Assembly: GCF_014649655.1 (NCBI RefSeq)
Contig: NZ_BMTL01000008.1
Span: 1-64,000 of the forward strand
Length of the DNA stretch: 64,000 nucleotides
Reading direction: 5' to 3'
Source: Streptomyces humidus
GTDB lineage: Bacteria > Actinomycetota > Actinomycetes > Streptomycetales > Streptomycetaceae
The notes beneath the pieces are model-generated. The model was given only the letters and a program-made list of their open reading frames with translations, ran no database searches and was not told the origin of the DNA. The position numbers and the translations under genes were made by a program. Of this stretch, positions 18,008 through 26,708 are shown one piece after another. The stretch's first letter is position 1; each line of letters begins with the position of its first letter.

Positions 18008-20383
18008 ATGAGCCCGGAGTATCCGTTCGACGAGGCTGCCACGGCCCGGGCTGTCGTCGACGACGCCGGAACGCTCGTCGGGTGGAACGAGGGGGCCCGC
18101 ACCCTGCTGGGCTGGCAGACGGCAGAGGTCGTGGGCCGGCCCGCGGTGGAACTGCTGGCGCAGAATGCCCCCGTGCCCACCGGCTCACGCTGGGACGGAA
18201 CGGTCACTTTGCGCCACCGTGACGGTCGGCCGGTGCCGGTGTGGCTGCTCGCCCATCGATCAGCGCCCCGCAACGGCGGCGGCCCCGGCCGGTGGCTCGT
18301 CGTCACCCCGCTGGCCGGGACCGACAGCGTCGCCCTCCCGGACGAACCTCTCGCCTCCGCGGCCCTCGTCCAGTCCCCCTGCGCCATCGCCGTCTACGAC
18401 GAGCACCTGCGGCTGCGGCGCATCAACGAGGCGATGCGCGAGGTGATCGGACTGCCCGAGGGGCGCATTCGCGGACTGCGGCTGTCCGAGATCGGCGGCC
18501 GCCCGCAGAGCACGGAGCTGGAGCAGCACATGCTGCGGGTGCTCACCAGCGGCCGGGCGGCGGACGTGCAGATCTACACGCGCACCGGCGGCGAGAAGCG
18601 GGCGCACGCCTGGCTGGCCAGGATGTCACCGGTCACCGACGCGACGGGCCGGGTGCGGGGCGTGTGTCTGGCCGCCCACGACTTCACCGACAACTACCTC
18701 GCCCGCGAGCGGCTCCAGCTGGTCAACGAGGCGAGCGTGCGCATCGGCACCACCCTCGACGTCACCCGGACGGCGCAGGAGCTGGCCGAGGTGTGCGTGC
18801 CCGCGCTCGCCGACTTCGTCAGCGTCGACCTGCTCGACCCGCAGGACGGCGGGGAGCCCCCGGCCCGCTTCACGCCGCCTCTGAGCCTGCGCCGCATCGC
18901 CCACCACTCCGTCAGCCCCGGCGCCCCGGAGGCCGTGGCCAAGCCCGGGGAGGCGCAGGGCTACCCGGCGGGGTCGCCGCAGGCCGACTCACTGGTCGCG
19001 GGGCACACCGTCGTCCGGACCGTGCCCAGCGGCGAGCTGGACGCGTGGCTGGCCTGGGACCCGGTCCGCGGAGCGCGGGCAGGGGAGCTGGGCGTCCATT
19101 CGACGATGTCCGTGCCGGTCCGCGCGCGGGGCGTGACGCTCGGCGTCGCCGTGCTGACCCGGTTCCACAGGCCCGACCCGTTCACCCCGGACGACGTGCT
19201 GCTCGCCGAGGAGGTCACGGCACGGGCCGCCGTCTGCATCGACAACGCCCGTCGCTTCTCGCGCGAGCGGGAGACCGCTCTCGCCCTGCAGCGCAGCCTG
19301 CTCCCGCGCAGCCTGCCCAGGACCGCCGCCGTCGACGCCGCCTCCCGCTATCTGCCGGCCGCCCGCGCCGGGGTCGGCGGGGACTGGTTCGACGTGATCC
19401 CGCTGTCGGGGCTGCGCGTGGCCATGGTCGTGGGCGACGTCGTCGGGCACGGCATCCAGGCCTCGGCCACCATGGGCCGGCTGCGCACCGCCGTCCGCAC
19501 CCTCGCCGACATCGACCTGGCCCCCGACGAGCTGCTGACCCACCTCGACGATCTGGTCGTCCGCCTGTCCGAGGAGGCCGGGCACGAGGGCGGCCCCGGC
19601 GAGGTCGGCGCGACCTGTCTGTACGCGGTGTACGACCCCGTGTCGCGGCGCTGCACGCTCGCGCGGGCCGGACATCCGGCGCCCGTGGTCCTCCGGCCGG
19701 ACGGCGTGTCCCGTCCGGTCGAGCTGCCCGCCGGTCCCCCGCTGGGCGTGGGCGGCCTGCCGTTCGAGTCAGCCGTCCTGGAGGTCGCCGAGGGCAGCGT
19801 GCTCGCCTTCTTCACCGACGGTCTGACCGCGTCCCGCGAGCGGGATTCGCAGGCAGGTCACCGGCTGCTGAGCAAGGCGCTCGCGGCGCACGCGGACTCC
19901 CTGGACGAGACCTGTGACCGGATCCTGCACGCCCTGCTCCCGTCCGGCGGCGCCGCCGACGACGTGGCCCTGCTGCTCGCGCGCACCCGCGGGCTGCCCG
20001 CCGCCCAGGTCGCGACCTGGGACATCCCGGCCGATCCCGCGCTGGTCGCGCCGATCCGCCGACAGGTCGTGGGGCAGTTGTCGCGCTGGGAGCTGAGCGA
20101 GGCGTCGTTCACGACGGAGCTGGTGGTGAGCGAGCTGGTCACCAACGCCATCCGGTACGGCTCCCGCCCGATCCGTCTGCGGCTGATCCACGACAGGACG
20201 ACACTCATCTGCGAGGTGTCCGACAACAGTCACACCGCCCCGCACCTGCGCCGGGCGAGGACCTTCGACGAGGGGGGCCGGGGGCTGCTCCTGGTCGCCC
20301 AGCTCACCCAGCGCTGGGGCAGCCGGCACACCCCCGAAGGCAAGACGATCTGGGCGGAGCTGAGCCTGCTCGAGGAGGACTGA
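18008..20383 (+). CDS. PAS-PAS-GAF-SpoIIE phosphatase with C-terminal anti-sigma kinase domain
   Basis: This 791-residue signalling protein probably controls a sigma factor through anti-sigma/anti-anti-sigma partners. In order: PAS (about 8-110), a second PAS with PAC (about 120-230), GAF (about 240-420), the linker motif LQRSLLPRSLP, a PP2C/SpoIIE phosphatase (about 440-650; VGGDWFDV and GDVVGHG hold metal-binding aspartates), and an HATPase_c serine-kinase domain like RsbW (about 665-785; ELVTNAIRYGS, FDEGGRGLLLV). No membrane segments are seen, so it is cytosolic. ATG 18008 is chosen because GGAG lies 8 bases upstream and the PAS domain follows directly; the frame is open 243 bases further upstream. 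Having both phosphatase and kinase in one chain is common in Streptomyces. Confidence 0.93.
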   Translation: MSPEYPFDEAATARAVVDDAGTLVGWNEGARTLLGWQTAEVVGRPAVELLAQNAPVPTGSRWDGTVTLRHRDGRPVPVWLLAHRSAPRNGGGPGRWLVVTPLAGTDSVALPDEPLASAALVQSPCAIAVYDEHLRLRRINEAMREVIGLPEGRIRGLRLSEIGGRPQSTELEQHMLRVLTSGRAADVQIYTRTGGEKRAHAWLARMSPVTDATGRVRGVCLAAHDFTDNYLARERLQLVNEASVRIGTTLDVTRTAQELAEVCVPALADFVSVDLLDPQDGGEPPARFTPPLSLRRIAHHSVSPGAPEAVAKPGEAQGYPAGSPQADSLVAGHTVVRTVPSGELDAWLAWDPVRGARAGELGVHSTMSVPVRARGVTLGVAVLTRFHRPDPFTPDDVLLAEEVTARAAVCIDNARRFSRERETALALQRSLLPRSLPRTAAVDAASRYLPAARAGVGGDWFDVIPLSGLRVAMVVGDVVGHGIQASATMGRLRTAVRTLADIDLAPDELLTHLDDLVVRLSEEAGHEGGPGEVGATCLYAVYDPVSRRCTLARAGHPAPVVLRPDGVSRPVELPAGPPLGVGGLPFESAVLEVAEGSVLAFFTDGLTASRERDSQAGHRLLSKALAAHADSLDETCDRILHALLPSGGAADDVALLLARTRGLPAAQVATWDIPADPALVAPIRRQVVGQLSRWELSEASFTTELVVSELVTNAIRYGSRPIRLRLIHDRTTLICEVSDNSHTAPHLRRARTFDEGGRGLLLVAQLTQRWGSRHTPEGKTIWAELSLLEED

Positions 20384-20460
20384 GCCCGGCATCCCGCTCG
20401 CCGCCCCTGCGACGTGGCGGACGCGACGACTTGGCGGACGTTTTACCCGCGCGTGTTTTC

Positions 20461-21783
20461 ATGGACGGGCACCCGGACCAGTTCGATGGGCGGGCCCGAC
20501 CACGTTCCCGCCTCCGGAGTACTGCCCTGAACACCCCGCTCGCCGAATCCCTGTCCGTCTGTCTGCTCGCCGCCTCCCTCGCCTGGGCCGTGCTGCGCCC
20601 CGCCGGGCGGTCGGAGGCGTTGATCGCCGTCCCCGCCGCCGCCCTGGCGATCGCGCTCGGCGCGGTCTCGCCGCAGCACGCGCTGGCCGAGGCCGAACGG
20701 CTCGGGCCGGTCGTCGGCTTCCTCGCGGCGGTGCTGGTGCTGGCGCACCTGTGCGACGTGGAGGGCCTGTTCACCGCGTGCGGGGCGTGGATGGCCCGCC
20801 GCGCCGCCGGCCGCCCGCGGCGGCTGCTGGCCGCGGTGTTCGTCCTGGCCTCGGCGGTGACGGCCGTGCTGAGTCTGGACGCGACCGTGGTGCTGCTCAC
20901 GCCCGTGGTGTTCGCCACCGCCGCCCGGATGGGCGTGCGTTCCCGGCCGCACGTCTACGCGTGCGCCCATCTGTCGAACACGGCCTCGCTGCTCCTTCCG
21001 GTCTCCAACCTCACCAACCTGCTGGCGTTCGAGGCGAGCGGGCTGAGCTTCACCCGGTTCGCCGCGCTGATGGCGCTGCCCTGGGTCGTCGCGATCGGCG
21101 CCGAGTACCTGGTCTTCCGGCGGTTCTTCGCCGACGACCTGCCCGCCGTCGAGGGCGGCGCCGACGACGGCCCCGCTCCCGAGCTGCCCCTGTTCGCGCT
21201 GGTCACCGTCGGCTGCACGCTCGCCGGGTTCGTGGTGGCCTCGGCGGTCGGGATCGAGCCGGCGTGGGCGGCGTTCGCGGGCGCCGTGGTGATGGCCGGA
21301 CGGGCGCTGGCGCGGCGGCGGGTGACGCCGGTCGCCGTGGTGCGGGCCGCGGCGCCGGGGTTCCTGGCGTTCGTGCTGGCGCTCGGGATCGTCGTGCGCG
21401 CGGTGGTCGACAACGGGCTCGCCGACGCGCTGCGGCACGTCCTGCCCGGCGGCTCCGGTCTGCTCGCGCTGCTGGGCGTGGCCGCGCTGGCGGCCGCCCT
21501 GGCGAACCTGATCAACAACCTGCCCGCGGTACTGGTGCTCGTGCCGCTCGCCGCCCCGGCGGGTACCGGGGCGGTGCTCGCGGTGCTGCTCGGGGTCAAC
21601 ATCGGCCCCAACCTGACCTACGCGGGGTCCCTCGCGACGCTGCTGTGGCGGCGCGTGGTGCAGGAACGCGAGAAGCAGGTCGGCGTCGGGGAGTTCACCC
21701 GCCTCGGACTGCTCACGGTGCCCGCCGCGCTGATCCCGGCGGTCGCTGCGCTGTGGGCCTCGCTCCAGGTCATCGGCGTCTGA
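20461..21783 (+). CDS. ArsB/NhaD-superfamily ion transporter
   Basis: This integral membrane protein of about 440 residues has 11-12 hydrophobic segments, two-fold repeat character and an SNLTNLLAFEASG motif typical of the ion transporter (ArsB/NhaD/SLC13-like) superfamily. A matching second-half motif is NLINNLPAVLVLVPL. Members export arsenite or move organic anions or sodium; no arsenic genes lie nearby, so the substrate is unknown. The start is unsure: ATG 20461 has no ribosome site, while a CTG at 20528 sits 8 bases after GGAG and just before the first membrane segment. It ends at a strong bidirectional hairpin. Confidence 0.82.
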   Translation: MDGHPDQFDGRARPRSRLRSTALNTPLAESLSVCLLAASLAWAVLRPAGRSEALIAVPAAALAIALGAVSPQHALAEAERLGPVVGFLAAVLVLAHLCDVEGLFTACGAWMARRAAGRPRRLLAAVFVLASAVTAVLSLDATVVLLTPVVFATAARMGVRSRPHVYACAHLSNTASLLLPVSNLTNLLAFEASGLSFTRFAALMALPWVVAIGAEYLVFRRFFADDLPAVEGGADDGPAPELPLFALVTVGCTLAGFVVASAVGIEPAWAAFAGAVVMAGRALARRRVTPVAVVRAAAPGFLAFVLALGIVVRAVVDNGLADALRHVLPGGSGLLALLGVAALAAALANLINNLPAVLVLVPLAAPAGTGAVLAVLLGVNIGPNLTYAGSLATLLWRRVVQEREKQVGVGEFTRLGLLTVPAALIPAVAALWASLQVIGV

Positions 21784-21815
21784 CCGAGGTCCGGCTCCGG
21801 CGGAGGGCCGGCAGG

Positions 21816-21857
21816 CCGCGGTGGGCGGCCGACCGGCCGACCGGCCGCCTGCCGCGG
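21816..21857. terminator. Bidirectional hairpin terminator
   Basis: A 16-base stem (21816-21831 with 21842-21857; two G-T pairs) and a 10-base loop lie between the convergent transporter and ricin-domain genes, 33 bases after one stop and 9 after the other. There is no T-run, as usual in Streptomyces. Confidence 0.75.
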
Positions 21858-21866
21858 CGGCGGATG

Positions 21867-23972
21867 TCAGTTCTGCCGGCCGTCGGAGCCGTATCCCCCG
21901 TATCCGTAACCGCCGTATCCGTAGCCTCCGTCGTATCCGTAACCGCCGTATCCGTAGCCTCCGTCGTATCCGTAACCGGAGCCGTCGTGGTCGCCGGCCG
22001 GCCGGCCGCCCCACTGGCAGGAGTACGGGCGGGAGCGCGAGCAGGACGAGTCGTCCGAGCCCGACGTCCAGCCGGGTTTCGGCGTGGGCGCCGGGTCGGC
22101 GGACGGGCCGGACGGCTTCGGGGCGGGTGCGGGTGACTTCGCGGCCTTGGGCGTGGGGTTCTTCTTCGCCGGGGCCTCGGAGGCGGTGCTGTCGGCGCCC
22201 CAGTTGACGAACTGCATCTGCGGGTCGGGCTTCGAGGTGTCGATCACCCAGCGCTGCGCGGCGTTGTCCACCCGGTTCTTCAGCACGAGCGCGCCCGATC
22301 CGTCGGTGGCGGCCGGCGCCAGCGCGAGGTTCTGGCCAGAGCGCGGGACGAGCGTGCCCTGCAGCGTGAAGTCGTACCGGACGTTCTCGGGATCCGGCTG
22401 GCCGGCGCCCGCGCACGGGCCCAGCCGGACCGAGTAACCGAGCCGCGAGTCCAGGCACAGCCCGGCGTCGGCGGCGCTGCGCAGCAGCCCGTCCGGTTCG
22501 TACGACCACTGCTGGCCGGGCGCCGAGGAACAGGCGGCCAGTGCCGCCTCGGAGCCGTCGGCGGGCTTGCCCCCGACGATCCCGATGCACAGTCCGGAGG
22601 CGGCGTTGTGCAGCCGGCCGCGCATGGCGCCCTGGGCGTCGTCGCCCGCGCCGGCCCACGAGGAGCCGCCGGCGGCCTTGTCCGTCCCGGTGGCCGGCGC
22701 CTTCACCGCCTCGCTGTCCGCGAGGGAGGCGGTGTCGTCCCCGGAGCCGAGGACGGCCCACACCACGAGCGGCAGGACGACGATCCCGCTCACCGTCAGC
22801 ACGGCGGCGGCCAGGTTGCGGCGGCGGGCACGGCGGGCCGCCTTCTGGGCCGAACGGCTCGTCCCCGGGCCGGAACCGGCGCCGTCCGGGACGCCGGGCC
22901 GGACGGCGAGAGCGACGCCCCGCGCCCCGATACGGGCCAGCGCACCCGCCCGCGATCCGGCGCGGCGGCTCGCCGACACGGCCACCGCTGCGCCGTCGGC
23001 CGCGGATGCGGAAGCAGGAACGGGAGCGGACACCGCAACCGTGGGGCTCCCGTCCGTGAAGGCCTCCCCCGCGTACGCCCGCGGCGGCTCGGCGGCCGTG
23101 TCGGCGAGCCGGCCGTCGCCGGCCATCCTGACCTCGACGTAGGCCGCGGCCGCCCAGCCCAGAATTCCCTCGGCCAGGGCGGCGCCGAGCAGTCCCTCGA
23201 ACTGTCGGAGCTGGTCGGCGGTGTGGGTGCAGTGGCGGCACCGTTCGAGGTGGGCGCGCAGGTCGGGGTCGAGGTCGGAGCCGCCTCGGCGGCAGGTGAC
23301 GTCCAGCAGCCGGTGGTAGCGGTGGCACTCGTCCTCGGTGGCGAGTTCGCGATGCACCTGGAGGCACTCCTCGCGCAGCCGCTCCCGGGCCCGGCGCAGT
23401 TCGACGCGGGCGCCGTCCTCCTCCAGACCCAGCAGCCCGCCCGGCACCGCCAGGGGTTCGGCCTCGACCTCGACGTGCCAGAGCAGGCAGCGGGCCGACT
23501 CGGGCAGGCGCTGGAACGCCCGGGACAGCATGCGCCGGTGCACGGGCGGCAGCATGACGGCGGCCGCACGGCCGCCGACCAGGCCGTCGGCTTCGGCCTC
23601 GGCCTCGGAGCGCAGCGCGGGGTGCAGCAGATCGCGGCGTCCGTCGGCGTCCCACTCCGCCGCGACGCGGCGCACGGTGACCAGCAGATGCGGTCGCCAC
23701 GCGGCAGTCGGCCCGTTCTGCCGCAGGGTCTCGCCGAACAGCCGGGTGAAGGCGGCCGTGGTGAGCATGCCGGCCGCGCGTTCGCCGTCGGTGCACAACC
23801 GGGCGTACGCGAAGGCCGCCTCCCAGTGCCGGTCCAGCAGCTCGCCGACGGGATGCAGCGCGGGTGACGCCCCCGTCCACTTCTTCAGCTCCGCGCTCAG
23901 TTGTTCGTCCGTCGCGTCGAAGCGGCGCGCCGAAGGGGAATTCGACAGGCCTGCGTCATTCACGGTCTGCAT
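21867..23972 (-). CDS. Membrane protein: sigma-like N-terminus, zinc finger, ricin-type lectin, Gly-Tyr tail
   Basis: This 701-residue protein has an unusual order. The N-terminal 200 residues look like an ECF sigma factor core that has lost its clear promoter-recognition motifs (RLFGETLRQNG, FQRLPESARCLLWHVEVE). HLERCRHCTHTADQL (about 240) is a zinc-finger anti-sigma (HC2) signature. A membrane segment lies near 415-435 (AAAVLTVSGIVVLPLVVWAVLG). About 475-610 form an extracellular ricin B lectin domain with QW-type motifs. A Pro/Lys linker and a Gly-Tyr repeat tail end the chain. Similar RICIN proteins occur in Streptomyces; their job is not known. ATG 23972 nearly touches GGAAGG, so the GTG nine bases on (23963) may be the true start. 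Confidence 0.82.
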   Translation of the reverse strand: MQTVNDAGLSNSPSARRFDATDEQLSAELKKWTGASPALHPVGELLDRHWEAAFAYARLCTDGERAAGMLTTAAFTRLFGETLRQNGPTAAWRPHLLVTVRRVAAEWDADGRRDLLHPALRSEAEAEADGLVGGRAAAVMLPPVHRRMLSRAFQRLPESARCLLWHVEVEAEPLAVPGGLLGLEEDGARVELRRARERLREECLQVHRELATEDECHRYHRLLDVTCRRGGSDLDPDLRAHLERCRHCTHTADQLRQFEGLLGAALAEGILGWAAAAYVEVRMAGDGRLADTAAEPPRAYAGEAFTDGSPTVAVSAPVPASASAADGAAVAVSASRRAGSRAGALARIGARGVALAVRPGVPDGAGSGPGTSRSAQKAARRARRRNLAAAVLTVSGIVVLPLVVWAVLGSGDDTASLADSEAVKAPATGTDKAAGGSSWAGAGDDAQGAMRGRLHNAASGLCIGIVGGKPADGSEAALAACSSAPGQQWSYEPDGLLRSAADAGLCLDSRLGYSVRLGPCAGAGQPDPENVRYDFTLQGTLVPRSGQNLALAPAATDGSGALVLKNRVDNAAQRWVIDTSKPDPQMQFVNWGADSTASEAPAKKNPTPKAAKSPAPAPKPSGPSADPAPTPKPGWTSGSDDSSCSRSRPYSCQWGGRPAGDHDGSGYGYDGGYGYGGYGYDGGYGYGGYGYGGYGSDGRQN
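21889..21976 (-). repeat. Tandem Gly-Tyr coding repeats
   Basis: About 88 bases at the 3' end of the ricin-domain gene repeat the unit TATCCGTA(A/G)CC with small variation, encoding alternating GYG and DGG steps. Such repeats can slip during replication, so the length may vary between strains. Confidence 0.85.
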
Positions 23973-23981
23973 TCCTTCCGG

Positions 23982-24018
23982 GGGTATGCGGCATAAAGTC
24001 CATACCATCGGGTATGCG
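23982..24018. promoter_or_regulatory. Repeat pair upstream of the ricin-domain gene
   Basis: GGGTATGCG occurs at 23982-23990 and again at 24010-24018, 28 bases apart. The second copy overlaps an inverted repeat CATACC-N4-GGTATG (24001-24016). They lie directly upstream of the start codon, where a regulator could block or aid transcription. Confidence 0.45.
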
Positions 24019-24750
24019 ACCCCGCCGGGGGAGCGGGATCGGCTCGCACAGGGTTCGACGCCTCGGAACATCCATGGGGGGACGGCTCTTTTGGAGCGTG
24101 GGGGGTCTGGCGGGAGGCGTCTCGCGCGCACGTTGCGGAAAACGTTGTCCGTGCGCCGACAAGGCACACCTTCGCACAGCCGCACCTGGGGGAACAAGGG
24201 ATCACGCGGATTCCCGCATTCCGCACCGGATCAAAATTGTTGACGAACCGTCAGTCAGCGATCGGGCCGGGTCCGGGTCCCTGCACCGTCGCCCCTTTTG
24301 CCCCCTCCTGGAGGGCGGACCGGAGGGCCGAGGCCATGGACGGCGTGGGCACCGGCGCGGGGGCTCACGTCCTGGGCGAGGCGAGGGGGCGCGGCGGTGG
24401 CGGAGGGCGGCTTCACCGTCGTCCGGGAACGGTTCGGCTACGACGAAGTCGACGCGCCACGCGCGGAGTTCGAGGCGCCGCAGGAGGAGCACGGGTGCTG
24501 CCGGACGCCGTCCATGAGCGGGCGCGGGCGGCCTGCCGGAGAGCGGGGGGGGGCGGAGGGCGGGGCCCTGTGGCACGAAGTCCGGGTCGCGGTCCTCACC
24601 GGAACCCGGTCGGGGAGTCTCCCGGTGAGCCCGGCCCCGCCCGCAACCGGCCCGGTCGGCCGGGCAGGTCCGGCGCGCCCGCTCCCACCCGAACTCCCCT
24701 CCCGCGGCACGGTCATGGGCGGTCCCGAAGCACACGCCCGTCGACGGGCG
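24019..24750. other. Intergenic region without supported genes
   Basis: About 730 bases between the ricin-domain gene start and the ferredoxin stop. Frames exist on both strands but read as low-complexity Arg/Pro/Gly. One plus-strand stretch near 24400-24480 translates to GGFTVVRERFGYDEVD, faintly like a DivIVA-type motif but without the rest of such a gene. A TGACG-AAC-CGTCA palindrome is at 24241-24253. Confidence 0.45.
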
Positions 24751-24951
24751 TCAGTCCGGCGGACCGGACAGCTTGATCGCGCCGACCGGGCAGGCCCGCG
24801 CCGCCTCCCGGATCAAGGGGTCTCCCCCGCCGTCCTCGCGGCCCGGCAGCAGGGAGCTGAAGCCGTCGTCGTCCTGGGTGAAGACGCCCGGAGCGGCCAG
24901 GGCGCACTGGCCGGCTCCGATGCAGACGTCCGTGTCGATGTGGATGTCCAT
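24751..24951 (-). CDS. Ferredoxin (3Fe-4S type) paired with P450
   Basis: This 66-residue ferredoxin carries electrons to the neighbouring cytochrome P450. The cluster ligands are in CIGAGQC and CPVGAI; the middle cysteine position of the first motif is Ala/Gly, which marks the 3Fe-4S class used by Streptomyces CYP105 enzymes. ATG 24951 has a GAGGGG site and follows the P450 stop by 11 bases, so the two are one operon. No ferredoxin reductase gene is nearby. Confidence 0.93.
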   Translation of the reverse strand: MDIHIDTDVCIGAGQCALAAPGVFTQDDDGFSSLLPGREDGGGDPLIREAARACPVGAIKLSGPPD

Positions 24952-24962
24952 GGGGCGGCCCC

Positions 24963-26372
24963 TCACCAGGTCACGGGGAGTTCCAGCATCCCCTGGATGG
25001 TGTCGCCGGGCTTGAAGCGAGCCTCCTCGGCCGGGACGGCCAGGCGCAGACCGGGAAGCCGCGCGAGCAGCGTGCCCAGGGCGATCTCCAGTTCGGCGCG
25101 GGCCAGATTCTGGCCCAGGCACTGGTGGATGCCGAAGCCGAAGGCCACGTGGTGACGGGCGGAGCGGCTCCAGTCGAGGGTGTCCGCCCCGGGGAAGGCG
25201 CTCTCATCGCGGTTGATGACGGAGGTCGCGAAGACCACGCCCTCCCCCGCCCGGATCGTCGTCCCGGCCACCTCGATGTCCTCCGTGGCCTGCCGCAGCA
25301 GCCCGTCCGCGATGGACAGCATCCGCATCAGCTCCTCGACGGCCGCCGGCAGCAGGGACGGGTCGGCTCGCAGCTCGGCCAGCCGCTCGGGGTGCTGGAG
25401 CAGGGTGTAGACGCCGAGAGAGATCATGTTGGCGGTGGTCTCGTGCCCGGCGACCAGGAGGATCGTGGCCAGCGAGACAGCCTCCTCGCGGTCCATCGTT
25501 CCCTCGCGCACCTGCTTGTCGACCAGGGCGTCGAGGACGCCGTCGCCCGACGGTGTCTGCAGCTTGCGGTCGATCAGCGTGCCGAGGTAGTCGTCGAGCC
25601 GGTCGCGCGCCTCACGCACCTCCTGCTGCACCCGGCTCCGCAGCAGACGCCGCGACTGCTCCTCGAAGAACTCGTGGTCGGCGTACGGAACGCCGAGCAG
25701 CTCGCAGATCACGGTGGACGGCACGGGCAGCGCGAAGGCGCTCACCAGTTCCGCGGGCGGTCCCTGGGCCAGCATCGCGTCGATCCTCTCGTCGACGACG
25801 CGCTGGATGGCCGGGCGCATGGCAGTGGCCCGCTTGAGGGTGAAGTTCGCCAGCACCAGCCGGCGCTGGGCGTGGTGTTCGGGGTCGTCGACGTTGAGCA
25901 GGGCGGCCCGGCGGCCCGGCAGGGCCCGCAGCCGGGGCGAGGTCGCCGGGTAGCCGGGCCGGGTGCGGTCGGTCGACAGCCTGGGGTCGGAGAGCAGGGC
26001 GCGAGCCGCCTCGTGACCGGTGACCAGCCAGGCGGTGCTGCCGTCGTAGAGGGCTACCCGGGCGAGCGGGCGGGAGGCGCGCAGCGGGTCGTAGGCGGCC
26101 GGCGGCCGGTAGGGGCAGGTGCGGTCCTGGGGGAAGGCGACGGGAGCCGGCTCCCGGGCCGCTCCCTCCGCCGCGCACGGCGCGCCTTCGCCGGGCATGG
26201 CGACCGGGGTGGCCTGGGCGGCCGTGGCGGCCCGGGGTTCCGTCGTGACCGGGGTTTCTGTCGTGACCGGGGTTTCTGTCGCGAACCGGGTGGCTGTCGT
26301 GCCCTGGGCGGCTGTCGTGCCCTGGGGGTCCGTGGCGATCTCGGCGTCCGCCGTGACCTGGGTGTCCGTCAT
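24963..26372 (-). CDS. Cytochrome P450, CYP105-like, with repetitive N-terminal extension
   Basis: Monooxygenase of 469 residues. The core starts near residue 77 (PVAFPQDRTCPYRPP). It has the I-helix AGHETT, an ExxR motif (EELMR) and the haem-binding FGFGIHQCLG. CYP105-type enzymes hydroxylate diverse small molecules and natural products; the substrate is unknown. The first 75 residues are an Ala/Thr-rich, repeated extension (ETPVTT units) not usual in this family. ATG 26372 is supported by GAGGT five bases upstream; no ribosome site is seen before a shorter start at MPGEG. It is the first gene of a two-gene operon with the ferredoxin and is divergent from the LysE exporter. Confidence 0.92.
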   Translation of the reverse strand: MTDTQVTADAEIATDPQGTTAAQGTTATRFATETPVTTETPVTTEPRAATAAQATPVAMPGEGAPCAAEGAAREPAPVAFPQDRTCPYRPPAAYDPLRASRPLARVALYDGSTAWLVTGHEAARALLSDPRLSTDRTRPGYPATSPRLRALPGRRAALLNVDDPEHHAQRRLVLANFTLKRATAMRPAIQRVVDERIDAMLAQGPPAELVSAFALPVPSTVICELLGVPYADHEFFEEQSRRLLRSRVQQEVREARDRLDDYLGTLIDRKLQTPSGDGVLDALVDKQVREGTMDREEAVSLATILLVAGHETTANMISLGVYTLLQHPERLAELRADPSLLPAAVEELMRMLSIADGLLRQATEDIEVAGTTIRAGEGVVFATSVINRDESAFPGADTLDWSRSARHHVAFGFGIHQCLGQNLARAELEIALGTLLARLPGLRLAVPAEEARFKPGDTIQGMLELPVTW

Positions 26373-26600
26373 GGTGACCTCGCAGACGAGGGGTGCGTCC
26401 TGCCGATCTTCATTAGATGCCCAGGGCACCTATAAGGCGACACGGAGTTCGGCCAGATCGACGAATGGGGCGATACGGCCGGAATCGTTCGCTCCGGAGT
26501 GCTGCCCCGGTGGCGGATCAGGCAGCCTCGGCGGCGACCTGGGCGGCGGTCCGGGGAAAAACAGTTGCCGTGCGACGGTCGCCGCCCGCACGATCCGGCC

Positions 26601-26708
26601 ATGTGCACTCACGAAGCCCTGCCGCTGCCGACGTCCGCCGCCGCGTCCCCGGCCCCGGTCCAGCAGCAGCCCGGCGCCCCCCGGAGGCCCGACGCCGCAG
26701 CGTCGTGA
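26601..26708 (+). CDS. Possible short leader ORF coupled to LysE-family gene
   Basis: A 35-codon frame (MCTHEALPLPTSAAASPAPV and a Pro/Ala-rich remainder) ends in TGA overlapping the GTG start of the exporter (GTGA). No ribosome site is obvious before its ATG. It could be a leader peptide that couples translation, or chance. No homology is recognised. Confidence 0.25.
   Translation: MCTHEALPLPTSAAASPAPVQQQPGAPRRPDAAAS

Noticed and set aside
21889..21976. Short regular repeats considered as a CRISPR array
   Set aside because: Units are contiguous without spacers and encode a Gly-Tyr tail in frame.
20443..23880. Long minus-strand frame of 1,145 codons across the transporter and ricin-domain genes
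   Set aside because: Out of frame with both real genes and crosses a terminator hairpin; Arg/Gly/Pro-rich product typical of a shadow.
24400..24480. Possible DivIVA-like gene fragment on the plus strand
   Set aside because: Only about 16 residues look alike (GGFTVVRERFGYDEVD); no further conserved sequence, so chance is the simpler reading.
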